Of a stretch of 64,000 nt of DNA, positions 9,872-18,829 are shown one piece after another. A program made the position numbers and the translations under genes. Each line of letters starts with the position of its first letter. Position 1 is the stretch's first letter. Below the pieces are notes generated by a model. That model had not been told where the DNA came from, did no database searches, and worked only from the letters and a program-made list of their open reading frames with translations. Origin of the DNA: Brasilonema sennae CENA114 (GTDB taxonomy: Bacteria; Cyanobacteriota; Cyanobacteriia; Cyanobacteriales; Nostocaceae); NCBI RefSeq assembly GCF_006968745.1, contig NZ_CP030118.1, positions 1,748,654-1,812,653 of the forward strand, written 5' to 3'.

Positions 9872-10429
9872 TTACCCAACCCATAGCGCACTTCGTAAAA
9901 TTGCTTTGTGATCAAGCAGCCGTAAACACTGATTTTTTTTAGCCCCTAATATCCATTCTCCTTGTAAAAACAGAGCCATTGTATCTGGTACACTCCTCAT
10001 AGATACCCTTAGCTGCTTTTTATCAAGCCAGTCCATACCGCCGATTTCTTCAACCGCTAAACCGACTATTATATCTTGCTGTTCTATAGCAATCACAGGA
10101 ATCTGAGAACGATTGGTATTTAAGGTGGTTCCTTGTCCTAGAAATTGACCCAAATCAGCCACCCAAATCACTCGACCTCGTAGATTTAGAGCACCCAAAA
10201 CCAAGGAAGAAGTATTAGGAATTGGGGTAATTCTATCAGGACTGAGTTCAATTACCTCCCGAATATCACTGGCTAGTAGTGCAAACTCCTGACGCAAGGG
10301 TTCACCCTGAGCGGAGCCGAAGGGAATATAAAATCTTAGACATAACTCTTTTTCTGGACTTTTTACTTCTAATTCAGAACGGGACTGCTCTTGTCCACTT
10401 CCTCCTAAAAAGTCCGCTTGAGTGATCAT
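9872..10429 (-). CDS. hmpC: CheW-like coupling protein (HmpC/PixI-like)
   Basis: A ~186-residue CheW-domain protein that would bridge the MCP and CheA in a chemoreceptor array. Visible features include the beta-strand pattern ALLASDIREVIELSPDRITPIPN, LGALNLRGRVIWVADL and IVGLAVEEIGGM, all typical of CheW. I take the ATG at 10429 (MITQADF): it follows the CheY stop by 13 bases and has GAGGATAAGGA upstream on the coding strand. An in-frame start at 10474 would overlap the CheY gene by 32 bases and lacks support. The insert FGSAQGEPLRQ (from about 10325) resembles reading through a small intergenic repeat, so that loop may be a repeat insertion. Confidence 0.85.
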   Translation of the reverse strand: MITQADFLGGSGQEQSRSELEVKSPEKELCLRFYIPFGSAQGEPLRQEFALLASDIREVIELSPDRITPIPNTSSLVLGALNLRGRVIWVADLGQFLGQGTTLNTNRSQIPVIAIEQQDIIVGLAVEEIGGMDWLDKKQLRVSMRSVPDTMALFLQGEWILGAKKNQCLRLLDHKAILRSALWVG

Positions 10430-10442
10430 TTTGTGTTCATCC

Positions 10443-10808
10443 TTATCCTCGCAACAGCTGTTTGACTGTTCCAACCAACTCAGTTGGTTGGAAGGGTTTA
10501 GCTATATAGGCATCGGCTCCCTGTTTGATACCCCAGTAGCGATCAACTTCTTCACCTTTGGAAGAACATATCACTACCGGAAGATTTTGGGTTTTAGGAT
10601 TAGACTTTAAGCGACGACAAACTTCATACCCATTCATCCGAGGCATGACTATATCCAAAACGACTAAATCGGGACAAGCAGTTTGAATTGCCTCCAATGC
10701 TTCTACTCCATCACTCGCATGGGTTACTGTTAAACCACTCGCTTTTAATAGGTCTGTAATCATCTCCCTCTGTGTAACACTGTCTTCCACTATCAGAACT
10801 GTACTCAT
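10443..10808 (-). CDS. hmpB: CheY-like single-domain response regulator (HmpB/PixH-like)
   Basis: A 121-residue stand-alone receiver. The acidic pocket (Glu8/Asp9), phospho-acceptor Asp52 in VVLDIVMPRMNGYEV, Ser82/83 and Lys104 in AKPF are all present. It has no output domain, so it should act by protein contact after phosphorylation by the CheA encoded downstream. It is the first gene of the operon CheY-CheW-MCP-CheA-oligopeptidase. In related loci a PatA-type regulator (PixG/HmpA position) often precedes it; none is present here before the divergent hmpF. Confidence 0.9.
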   Translation of the reverse strand: MSTVLIVEDSVTQREMITDLLKASGLTVTHASDGVEALEAIQTACPDLVVLDIVMPRMNGYEVCRRLKSNPKTQNLPVVICSSKGEEVDRYWGIKQGADAYIAKPFQPTELVGTVKQLLRG

Positions 10809-11398
10809 ATGACGCCCATATACCTCCTGATGTAGACGTTTCTGCTTAGAACACTTGCTGATTTCCCTAACCGTCTTTACTGTATAAAATAATTCTATCC
10901 CAACCTGTCAAGAGTACCCTATCCGAATCAAAATGCTATCTCAGTTATAAAAAAGTTAGCAATTATACGGCTGTAAAACACAAAAGTTCAGTACACAATA
11001 GAAATAGGTGACAAATTATAACAGGTATTTGTTGTGTGTTCATACAGTATAGACGTAACATGACATGTGTGTATGTGATTCAAACGATAATCGCTATCTT
11101 GGATACAAGTGATTAATCATACAAAAATGATGGACGATAAAATTGAAATATTTCAGCCGTGGGATAAAAATAAAAAAAATCGCACAGCCTGCCATTTGGC
11201 ATACAAAGTAGCGTATCCTTCACGCATAGAACATACCCGAAGGGTGAGACAACCTGCTGCACAAACGTAGGTGCAGGTAACTGCCTCTGGTGTTGGGTTT
11301 AACTGATTATAGTAAATTTTATGACCTCTTTTTACTTATATACGTAGATAATTGTTCACTGATTTTAGGAGTCTTAAGTACACAAAAGGAATAACAGT
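10809..11398. promoter_or_regulatory. 590-bp divergent intergenic region between CheY and HmpF genes
   Basis: No ORF. It must hold both promoters of the motility locus. It contains AT-rich stretches (10880-11200) and a short dyad ACCTGC...GCAGGT near 11250-11277 beside the common CCCGAAGGGT repeat. I could not assign a specific sigma-factor box by eye. Confidence 0.45.
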
Positions 11399-12145
11399 GT
11401 GCTGTATTTAGCAGAAGTACAAAAGCAGAAAGGCGGTTTACTTGGTGGTGGCAAAACTGAACTAAAACTATTGGCTTGTCAACGAACTGACCAAAGTTGG
11501 AGTACAGTTTCTGAAGAAGTGGTTCCTGCTGAGGAAGCTAGCAAATTAAGTGATGGAGTCCTCGTATTGGTTGAAATCAATCCCAAGCGTAAAGTACAAC
11601 GGATTCAAGAGGCGGGACGTCCGATCGTAAATATTTTGCAGAATTTTTCCCGTCAGGTGGAAAAATGTAAGCTTAGAGAAGAAGAAATTAACCAGTGGAA
11701 GCAGTCTCTGACGTTTCAAGCCCAAGAGTTAAATCGGCGTGAAATGGATATGGAAGAGCGTTTGGAACAACTGCAACAAATGGAGGATAAATTTCAGCGC
11801 TTGGAGGCGCAACAACAACAACTAGAAGCTTCCCGCCAGGAAATTGAAAAGTTGCAAACGGAGATTTCGTGCAACCGTAAAGAACTCGAAGGAGCATGGG
11901 AGCACTTGCGGGGTGAGCAACGTCGCTTGGAAGAGTACAAAACACAGTGTTCGTACTCTGCTGTGTTGGATAGTCAGCAAAGTCCAGCACTAAACGAGTT
12001 ACTTGCTCAAGTGTCTACTAGCCTTGCTTTTACACAAACAGTACGCGAATATCTCAATCATGCCCTGAAAGTGCTCGAAAGGCAGCAGGAAGTTTTAACA
12101 AAGAACTCAGGAGTCAGTTGTCAGAACTCAGAAATGTTGAAATAA
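11399..12145 (+). CDS. hmpF: HmpF-like pilus motility/taxis coiled-coil protein
   Basis: A 248-residue protein. The conserved N-terminus MLYLAEVQKQKGGLLGGG followed by KTELKLLACQR matches what I know of HmpF, a protein needed for type IV pilus-driven gliding in hormogonia. Residues ~80-190 are a long charged coiled coil rich in Glu, Gln, Arg and Leu; the C-terminus is another helix (ALNELLAQVSTSLAFTQTVREYLNHAL). Known HmpF proteins can be considerably longer, so this one may be a short form. The GTG start at 11399 has AAAGGA eight bases upstream. It is transcribed divergently from the hmp-like chemotaxis operon, which supports the assignment. Function in this organism is inferred from the family and context. 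Confidence 0.7.
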   Translation: MLYLAEVQKQKGGLLGGGKTELKLLACQRTDQSWSTVSEEVVPAEEASKLSDGVLVLVEINPKRKVQRIQEAGRPIVNILQNFSRQVEKCKLREEEINQWKQSLTFQAQELNRREMDMEERLEQLQQMEDKFQRLEAQQQQLEASRQEIEKLQTEISCNRKELEGAWEHLRGEQRRLEEYKTQCSYSAVLDSQQSPALNELLAQVSTSLAFTQTVREYLNHALKVLERQQEVLTKNSGVSCQNSEMLK

Positions 12146-12240
12146 GCACAGAAAAAAATAATCGAGCATTCAGTACGACTGGCTCTTGAGTCGAGGAGTC
12201 TGATTCCCCATTCGTCTGAATGCGAGCCAGAAAGTTATAT

Positions 12241-13266
12241 TCATAACTGTTTGAAGTAAATCCACTCACCTTCAACTTGGGCGATCGCACCTCCAGGAAA
12301 TGGATCAGTCTCCGAACGGTTTGGTGCATTGATTAAAGCAATTAGTTTTTCAATTTGCTCGAAACTAGAAGCACTCTGAATTATTTCTTGTAATACCTGA
12401 CGCATGACGCGACGCTGTAGCGCCAGTGGCGCTTTCTGTAATACGCCACGGTTCAGCTTTATTGAATATGCCTCATCTGGCGATATCACCATCGCCTCTT
12501 GTCGCAACTCTACGGCAGCTTGTTCTAAATATTCTACTTCTGCTTGCAAAATTTCAGCAGTTTGGGCAAGAACTGATTCAACTTTAGGGTTGAAATTTTC
12601 TTGCAAATATGGTATTACATTTTGACGGATGCGATTACGGGCAAACTTCAAATCTTGATTTGTTGAATCTTCCCAAACAGGTAGCTGAAAGTCTTGGCAA
12701 AATTGCCCAGTTTGCATACGAGTTATTTCTAACAGTGGGCGTATAAGCACGATGCCATTATCCAGCAGTCGTTGCCATGTTAATGCTTGCAAGCCATCAG
12801 CACCTGTACCGCGAATTAAGTTGTAAAGTAGAGTTTCAGCGCGATCGCTAGCTGTGTGACCTGTAACAATGCAATGAAATTGGTTTTCCTGGGCGATCGC
12901 ACTAAAAACTTGATACCGCCAGTTACGTGCAGCAGCTTCGCTTTTTAAAGGTTCGTCAGCTGTTCGTATATAAAATGAAACACCCCAATTTTTTGCCAAG
13001 TTTTCTACATGCTTAGCATTTGCTTGGGAGTCGGAACGCCAGCAATGGTCGCAGTGGACAATACTTAGATACCATCCCCATTTTTTTTGTAAATCTAACA
13101 GTATTTTGATCAGACACAGGGAATCTTGTCCACCTGAAACTGCAACTAATAGTCGTTGGTTGCGCTCAAAGAGGTGACGAGAGCGGATCGTGCGGTGTAA
13201 TTTTGCATGGACAGGAGTCCAAGGAGTGCGATCTGCCAATGGATGCAAGCTTCGCTTATCGCTCAT
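12241..13266 (-). CDS. tilS: tRNA(Ile)-lysidine synthase TilS
   Basis: A 341-residue ATP-pyrophosphatase that adds lysine to C34 of the CAU-anticodon tRNA-Ile, changing it to read AUA. The PP-loop SGGQDSLCL lies near residue 45, followed by the family pattern VHCDHCWRSDS and the VTGHTASDRAETLLYNLIRG helix with the catalytic region intact. The length fits cyanobacterial TilS, which has a short C-terminal region. The start ATG at 13266 (MSDKRSLHPL) is the first in frame. It ends in the spacer after hmpF and starts beside a repeat-rich spacer, so it appears monocistronic. Confidence 0.93.
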   Translation of the reverse strand: MSDKRSLHPLADRTPWTPVHAKLHRTIRSRHLFERNQRLLVAVSGGQDSLCLIKILLDLQKKWGWYLSIVHCDHCWRSDSQANAKHVENLAKNWGVSFYIRTADEPLKSEAAARNWRYQVFSAIAQENQFHCIVTGHTASDRAETLLYNLIRGTGADGLQALTWQRLLDNGIVLIRPLLEITRMQTGQFCQDFQLPVWEDSTNQDLKFARNRIRQNVIPYLQENFNPKVESVLAQTAEILQAEVEYLEQAAVELRQEAMVISPDEAYSIKLNRGVLQKAPLALQRRVMRQVLQEIIQSASSFEQIEKLIALINAPNRSETDPFPGGAIAQVEGEWIYFKQL

Positions 13267-13814
13267 TCAGCAATTTAAAGTTCAAAGGAGTGAAACAAAG
13301 GGAAAATGATAACTGGTCACTGTTAACCCTTCGGGTATCTCCTGCGGAGACGCTACTTTGTAAGTCCCAAAGGGACACGCTTACGCGTTCGCTCTTAGCG
13401 TGCGCTTGCGCTTACGCCCTTGGCGTGCGCTTTGCGCTTACGCAGTCGCCTAGGTCGGGAAAACGCCAGGTGCTACAACGGGGCGGCACGTTTTGGGGGG
13501 AAGCTTCCCCCCAAAAGCTGCCTTGGGAACCCTAACGCCAGATCCCTACGGAGGGAAACCCTCCTGCAGGACTGGCTCCGCAACGCACTGGCTCCCCTCC
13601 TGCAGCGCTGGCTCACTGATAACTGATTCAGTCATGGGAGTGACAAACAACTGTCATTGATCCGTCATATTGGCTTGTTAGAGTTATCTCAAGGAAAAAT
13701 TAAGTTTGCTCCTATCACCACAATTTGTGCTCTCTTGTATGGTAGATAGCAAAGGAGCATTTTTATAGCATATATTTATTCACACCACGCCGTTTATTTT
13801 TTCTGTGACCTGTC
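13267..13814. repeat. Repeat-rich spacer with nested palindromes
   Basis: No credible gene; the two short open frames here only read through repeats. The segment 13370-13450 repeats CGCTTACGC / GCGTGCGC units many times. A perfect 26-nt palindrome made of T4G6A2 and its complement sits at 13491-13516. The unit CTACGGAGGGAAACCCTCCT at about 13547 recurs at about 40928, and GGGAACCC-type units recur near 18960. This is typical of the small dispersed palindromes of filamentous cyanobacteria. The M16 peptidase promoter should lie in 13630-13814. Confidence 0.65.
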
Positions 13815-16631
13815 ATGCCTTTTTTCCCCAAACTGCGTCCATTCATTTTGATAGTCTTTTTTATAAGCTTCCTCTTAAGTGGAGTGCTCTCAGGAGGCTA
13901 TTTTAGCAATGCTGCAACACCAAGTGCAGTCACACCTGTGTCTAATGTTGCCCTCACTCAGGGGGTACGTAAAACGGTATTGAAAAATGGTTTAACAGTC
14001 TTAACTAAGGAAGTCCACACCGCACCTGTGGTGAGTGTGCAGGTTTGGTATCGAGTTGGTTCGCGCAACGAGAAAGCAGGAGAGAGTGGCATATCTCACC
14101 AGCTAGAGCATTTGATGTTCAAAGGAACCACAGATCGTCCAGTACAATTTGGTCGGCTGTTTAGTGCTTTGGGAAGTCAGTCCAATGCTTTTACGAGTTA
14201 TGACGAGACAGCTTATTTTGGCACAGTGCAACGCGACAAATTAGAAGCCCTAGTCACCTTAGAAGCTGATCGCATGGAAAGCGCTTTAATTGGGGCTGAA
14301 CAACTGACAAGTGAAAAGCGCGTCGTCATCTCGGAATTACAAGGATACGAAAATTCTCCAAGCTATCGCCTTAATCGGGCTGTGATGCGAGCAGCTTTCC
14401 CGAAACGGGCTTATGGTTTACCCGTAGGAGGTACAAAAGCTGATGTACAGCAATTCACAGTGGAGCAGGTACGGAACTACTACAAAACCTACTACAGCCC
14501 TGACAATGCCACTCTAGTTATTACGGGAGATTTTGCCACAGAACCTGTGCTGAAAACTGTCCAAAAAACTTTTGGGAAGTTACCAAATCGGGGGAAACAA
14601 GACAGCCAAACTAAGGAAAATTCTTCAAAATCACCTTCTTCTACCTCTACTCCTAAAAAAACACCCCCTCCCTCCTCTTCTTCTAGCTCTACTTCTAAAA
14701 AATCACCTATCGTCTTAAAAGAACCAGGAAGCGCTGCATTATTGCAAGTCGTTTATCCTCTACCAAATGTTAATCATCCAGACGTACCAGCAATTGATCT
14801 GATGGATGTGATTCTCACGGGCGGACGTAGCTCACAGCTTTACCAAACCTTGGTAGAATCAGGCTTGGCAAGCTCGGTGGGTGCAAGTCCTTCAGAACTC
14901 ATCGAACCAGGTTGGTACGAAATTAATGTCACAGCTGCTGCAGGTCAACCCCCATCAAAAATTGCTCAGGTGTTGCAACAGTCCTTGGCTCAACTGCAAC
15001 AAAAACAAGTTACCACAGAAGAATTGAACCGAGCAAAGACGCAACTCCAAGCTTCCTTTGTACTTAGTAACCAAGATATCACCTCTCAGGCGACACAGCT
15101 AGGATATAACCAAACTGTCGCTGGGGATTATCGTTATGTTGAGGGATATCTTAAAGCAATTGCCAAACTCACAGCAGCAGATATACAGCGAGTAGCGAAA
15201 ACTTACCTCAATCCTGCTAAACAAACTATCGGCTTCTTTGAACCCACTCTACCAGGTGGTAAGCCAGGGAGTTCCAGTGGTGCTTCTAGTCGCACTGTAG
15301 AAAACTTCAGCCCTGGTAAGCCAGTTGATCCAGCAGAACTTGCTAAATACCTCCCTCCTGCAACATCAGCCACTGCTTCGACTCAACAACCGTTACCACA
15401 GCAATTCACACTCAAAAATGGCTTGCGCGTTTTGCTGCTACCTGATCACAGTGTCCCCACTGTGAATCTCAGTGGACAAATTGATGCTGGTGCTGAATTT
15501 GATACTAATCAGAAAGCAGGTTTAGCAAGTTTGGTTGCAACCAATTTAATGAATGGAACTCAAACCAAAAATGCTCTAACTCTAGCAAAAACCCTGGAAG
15601 ATAAGGGAGTCAGCTTGGGATTCGCTGCTAGTCGTGAAGGAGTTGGTATTGGTGGAAATGGGTTGTCTGCTAATATGCCGATATTAATTCAAACTCTGGC
15701 AGATGTAGTACAAAATGCTACCTTCCCAGATAAGCAACTAGAACTTACTCGTCAGCGGGCTTTGATAAGTCTGAAAGTACAACTCGATGATCCTCGCGGA
15801 TTGGGACGACGGGTATTCCAACAAGCAATTTACCCTGAAAATCATCCCTTTCATAGCTTTCCTACAGAAGAAAGCTTAAAGAGCGTAACTCGTGCTGATG
15901 TGCTTCGCTTTTACCAGGAACACTATCGCCCAGATACGACAACGATCGCCCTTGTTGGTGACTTTGACCCTAACCAAGTGAAAGCACAATTCAATAAAGC
16001 TTTCGATAAATGGCAAGTTCAGAGTAAGCCACCGACTCTTAATTTACCTGCGGTGTCCTTACCGCAAACAATGAAACAGTTGAGTTCAGTGATTCCCGGT
16101 AAGACGGAAGCTGTTACCTACATAGGTTACAATGGTATTGCACGCAAAGATTCTCGTTACTATTCTGCTTTGGTACTCAATCAAATTTTGGGCGGCGATA
16201 CCTTATCTAGTCGCTTGGGTACAGAGGTGCGCGATCGCCAAGGTTTAACCTACGGTATCTACAGTGGCTTTTCTACAGGTATCAATCCTGGTCCATTCTT
16301 AATTCAGATGCAGACCGCTCCAGGAGATGCTCAGAAGGCTATTACCAGCACTCTGGCTTTACTTAAGCAGTTGCGAGACCAAGGAATCACCCAAGGTGAA
16401 TTGAATACAGCCAAACGCTCAATCACCAATAGCTACCCTGTAGAATTAGCTAATCCTAGTAGCGTAGCGAGCATGATTTTAGATAATGCCGTTTATGGTC
16501 TTTCTCAAACAGAAATCCGAGAATTTCCTAAACGAATTCAAGCAGTGACTCCGGTTCAGGTGCAACAGACAATACAAGAACTTATTCATCCAGATAAGCT
16601 GGTGATTGTCACGGCTGGACCTGGAGCTTAG
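13815..16631 (+). CDS. Tandem M16 (pitrilysin/insulinase) zinc peptidase, exported
   Basis: A 938-residue protein with two M16 units, ~55-500 and ~540-935. The first has the inverted zinc motif HxxEH in SHQLEHLMFKGT; the second lacks it and should be the structural half that closes the chamber. An N-terminal hydrophobic segment (residues 9-31) is a signal peptide or anchor, placing the enzyme in the periplasm or thylakoid lumen. A low-complexity Ser/Pro/Thr/Lys linker near 270-300 (SSKSPSSTSTPKK) is inserted within the first unit. Such proteins probably degrade peptides; a PqqL-like or processing role cannot be separated by sequence. The GTCATG start is the first ATG. Confidence 0.9.
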   Translation: MPFFPKLRPFILIVFFISFLLSGVLSGGYFSNAATPSAVTPVSNVALTQGVRKTVLKNGLTVLTKEVHTAPVVSVQVWYRVGSRNEKAGESGISHQLEHLMFKGTTDRPVQFGRLFSALGSQSNAFTSYDETAYFGTVQRDKLEALVTLEADRMESALIGAEQLTSEKRVVISELQGYENSPSYRLNRAVMRAAFPKRAYGLPVGGTKADVQQFTVEQVRNYYKTYYSPDNATLVITGDFATEPVLKTVQKTFGKLPNRGKQDSQTKENSSKSPSSTSTPKKTPPPSSSSSSTSKKSPIVLKEPGSAALLQVVYPLPNVNHPDVPAIDLMDVILTGGRSSQLYQTLVESGLASSVGASPSELIEPGWYEINVTAAAGQPPSKIAQVLQQSLAQLQQKQVTTEELNRAKTQLQASFVLSNQDITSQATQLGYNQTVAGDYRYVEGYLKAIAKLTAADIQRVAKTYLNPAKQTIGFFEPTLPGGKPGSSSGASSRTVENFSPGKPVDPAELAKYLPPATSATASTQQPLPQQFTLKNGLRVLLLPDHSVPTVNLSGQIDAGAEFDTNQKAGLASLVATNLMNGTQTKNALTLAKTLEDKGVSLGFAASREGVGIGGNGLSANMPILIQTLADVVQNATFPDKQLELTRQRALISLKVQLDDPRGLGRRVFQQAIYPENHPFHSFPTEESLKSVTRADVLRFYQEHYRPDTTTIALVGDFDPNQVKAQFNKAFDKWQVQSKPPTLNLPAVSLPQTMKQLSSVIPGKTEAVTYIGYNGIARKDSRYYSALVLNQILGGDTLSSRLGTEVRDRQGLTYGIYSGFSTGINPGPFLIQMQTAPGDAQKAITSTLALLKQLRDQGITQGELNTAKRSITNSYPVELANPSSVASMILDNAVYGLSQTEIREFPKRIQAVTPVQVQQTIQELIHPDKLVIVTAGPGA

Positions 16632-16654
16632 GTCAAGTATGTAAGGATAAATAT

Positions 16655-16690
16655 TCAGCAACCCAGTGTCTGAAGACACTGGGTTGCTGA
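16655..16690. terminator. Long hairpin downstream of M16 peptidase
   Basis: TCAGCAACCCAGTGTCT (16655-16671) is perfectly complementary to 16674-16690. It lies between the peptidase stop (16631) and the 3' end of the opposing tRNA-Arg gene, so it could stop transcription from both sides. There is no clear T run after it. Confidence 0.55.
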
Positions 16691-16713
16691 TTAACGACTG
16701 GTCAAATTTAAAA

Positions 16714-16786
16714 CGAGCGCGGCAGGGTTCGAACCTGCGACCAACGGATTAGAAATCCGTGGCTCTATCCACTGAGCTACGCGCCC
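16714..16786 (-). tRNA. tRNA-Arg (anticodon TCT)
   Basis: The 73-base cloverleaf on the minus strand begins GGGCGCGTAGCTCAGTGG. The anticodon stem ACGGA/TCCGT closes the loop TTTCTAA, giving anticodon TCT, which reads AGA. The T arm is GCAGGTTCGAACCCTGC and the acceptor pairs GGGCGCG with CGCGCTC, followed by discriminator G. No CCA is encoded (TTT follows). Confidence 0.95.
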
Positions 16787-17674
16787 AATCAAAATAACTG
16801 CCTCGTTGGACAGTCACTTTATACATTATATCTATAAACCTAAGCAAAAGGCAATCTAAAATTATTGCAGATTTCACCTCGGCGAAGCTAAGATCCAAGT
16901 CGTCGCAAAAGTGAGTCAATGAACAAACACTAGAAACAAAGCAAATGGCATATTGGTTAGTCATAGGCGTGATCGCAGTACCAGTTTTAGGTTGAAACTG
17001 ACTGGTTCAGTTTTATCAAATCTGTCTTTTGAAGTATTATTCAGCCAAAAAGCTGCTAAAAAAGTGCATTTCTACAGTAAAGTTCTATGAGTAGCGCTAA
17101 CACCGAGTTACACCATCTCAAAACTATGTTCTCCACTCAAGGCATTGTCTGGGCTATCCTAAGTTAGAGTCTGCTAGCACTTCTACAATTTATGGTGTTT
17201 AGTAGTATAATGTCATATTCACTCTTGCTCCGAAAGCCTGCTGAGTGCAATGTTATTGGAACATATATTTTTGAAGCAATAGCTGATCTGGCTGCTGGTG
17301 TCTTATGCTTAAGAAATTGGCGCAGTCCACAAATACAAGAGTGGTGATAGTGTTTAGTTAGTCATCAGTATCGTTATGTTTTTATATTTCCTTGGAAAGA
17401 TATTTGTCAGTTGTACAGAAATAGTCTTGCAAGAAAAACTTATCGTTTCCCTTGCGGTTCTGTTTTTTGTGAGCACTGATTTTTTCCTGGGGTTGGGCAT
17501 GATGCGCTTTAAATGGGCCACAAGTTGGGTTCGTAACTATCAAAATAGAGAGATATTTAGAGGTATTTTGGGCGTGAAGTGGAGTTTTATTTGGCATGGG
17601 CGCTGTTGGAGGAATACGACGCATAATTTATCCGTTCGCGACGTGTCAGTGGAAGAAAAACAGTTTAGAAATTT
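16787..17674. other. 888-bp region with gene remnants only
   Basis: Apart from the broken ORF at 17087-17347, I see no convincing gene. A 17-codon ORF at 16944 (MAYWLVIGVIAVPVLG) looks like a hydrophobic fragment. An open frame at 17376-17690 runs into the next gene and has no recognisable features. The promoter of the HTH protein at 17675 should lie at its right end. Confidence 0.4.
17087..17347 (+). pseudogene. Small hydrophobic ORF interrupted by an in-frame TAG
   Basis: One frame from ATG 17087 gives MSSANTELHHLKTMFSTQGI..., stops at TAG 17165-17167, then continues open through SLLALLQFMVFSSI and a hydrophobic IADLAAGVLCL to TGA 17345-17347. Read together this is ~86 residues with two possible membrane segments. 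I do not recognise the family. It may be a decayed small membrane protein gene or chance. Confidence 0.3.
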
Positions 17675-18829
17675 GTGGTGTCTACCGTGAGAAAACTAAC
17701 AGAACCAGATAAACACGAAATTCTCAAATTATACCGCGAAACTGCCGAAACAACCTCAACTTTGGCAGAACGCTATGACGTGAGTAACTCGACAATTAGC
17801 CGCTTACTCAAAAGTACTCTGCCAGAAGATGAGTATGAATACCTTGTGTCTTTAAAGCGTGCTGCAAGAACCCCTGAAGGAAGGGCACAAGTTAGCTACG
17901 ACAATCTGCCGGCTTTTAGCAACCAGTCACAGGAAGACGAGAAACAAGAGCAAAAAGCTTTAGAGCCTGAAGTTTCGCAAACTGTCGTTGAGATTGCGCC
18001 CCTGCAAGTTCCCCAGACGCCTAAGTCGTCAGAGTCTCCTGCAGCAGCAGTTGTCTTACCGCAAGAAGAACCTGTCGTTGCACAAAACTTGCAGCTTGTG
18101 GAAGTTGATGAGCCAACTCATGCTAGCAGACGAGTGAAGCGGCGCTCCTCAGCCGAGACAAAACCAATTTTACCAGTCCGAGCTAAGCAATATGAGCAAC
18201 CATATGAGCAACCAGTTGCCGAGCAATTGGAACTTCTAGAACAAAAACCCCGAGAAATAAAACCTCCAGAAATAAAACCTCCAGAAATAAAACCTCTAGA
18301 AATAAAACCTCTAGAAATCACCACCATTCCTAGTCCGCTTTTGGAAGATACACGTCCAGAGGCTAATGTGATAGCGGAAATGTTTGGCGAAGATTTGCTA
18401 GACGAGTCAGATGATTTGGAGGATTTGGATGATGATGATGATGAGGAATATGACGACGAAGACTTTGAACCAGCTCAACCTTTAGTCACAAGACCAAGAT
18501 CGGGTGAAGCCTTAGTAAGAGTCTTACCATTGTCATCAGCGGCTTTGCCCAAAACTTGCTATTTAGTTATAGATCGTTCCTCAGAATTAATCACTCGTCC
18601 ACTGCGGGAATTTGGCGACTTGGGACAAATTCCTAGCCTGGAAACTCAACAAAGAACGCTACCAGTATTCGATAACCATCGAGTCGCAAAGCGCTTCTCA
18701 ACCAAGCGCGATCGCGTGATTAAAATTCCTGATACTAAAATGCTGCACAAGGCTCGTTATCATCTAGAAGCAAAAGGAATCACTCGACTGTTAATAGATG
18801 GTCAAGTCTACTCCTTGTCTAATGTTTAA
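17675..18829 (+). CDS. HTH-domain protein with acidic and pentapeptide-repeat linker
   Basis: A 384-residue protein of unknown specific role. Residues ~5-50 form a helix-turn-helix (ILKLYRETAETTSTLAERYD then VSNSTISRLLKSTL), like those at the N-terminus of transposases and some regulators. The middle is low complexity, with tandem EIKPP/EIKPL pentapeptides at ~193-215 and a strongly acidic run near 245-262. The C-terminal ~110 residues (LPLSSAALPKTCYLVIDRSS onward) look folded and conserved, ending in a strand-rich LLIDGQVYSL segment. The start is GTG; 17675, 17678 or 17687 are all possible. A cyanobacterial DNA-binding protein is the safest call; no transposase catalytic residues are visible. 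Confidence 0.75.
   Translation: MVSTVRKLTEPDKHEILKLYRETAETTSTLAERYDVSNSTISRLLKSTLPEDEYEYLVSLKRAARTPEGRAQVSYDNLPAFSNQSQEDEKQEQKALEPEVSQTVVEIAPLQVPQTPKSSESPAAAVVLPQEEPVVAQNLQLVEVDEPTHASRRVKRRSSAETKPILPVRAKQYEQPYEQPVAEQLELLEQKPREIKPPEIKPPEIKPLEIKPLEITTIPSPLLEDTRPEANVIAEMFGEDLLDESDDLEDLDDDDDEEYDDEDFEPAQPLVTRPRSGEALVRVLPLSSAALPKTCYLVIDRSSELITRPLREFGDLGQIPSLETQQRTLPVFDNHRVAKRFSTKRDRVIKIPDTKMLHKARYHLEAKGITRLLIDGQVYSLSNV
18254..18319 (+). repeat. 15-bp tandem repeat encoding EIKPx
   Basis: Four consecutive 15-base units GAAATAAAACCTCCA (last two with TCTA) followed by a partial fifth lie inside the HTH protein gene. The period is a multiple of three, so copy-number changes keep the frame. It encodes a Pro/Lys/Glu linker. 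Confidence 0.8.

Noticed and set aside
9872..10474. Longer CheW start at 10474
   Set aside because: It overlaps the CheY gene by 32 bases; ATG 10429 has a ribosome site and normal length.
13203..13626. Two overlapping open frames of 110 and 68 codons
   Set aside because: They read through tandem repeats and palindromes, overlap the start of tilS, and have no recognisable protein features.
17376..17690. 104-codon ORF before the HTH gene
   Set aside because: No motif or ribosome site, overlaps the next gene, and the opposite strand is also open; probably chance. Kept only as a region note.
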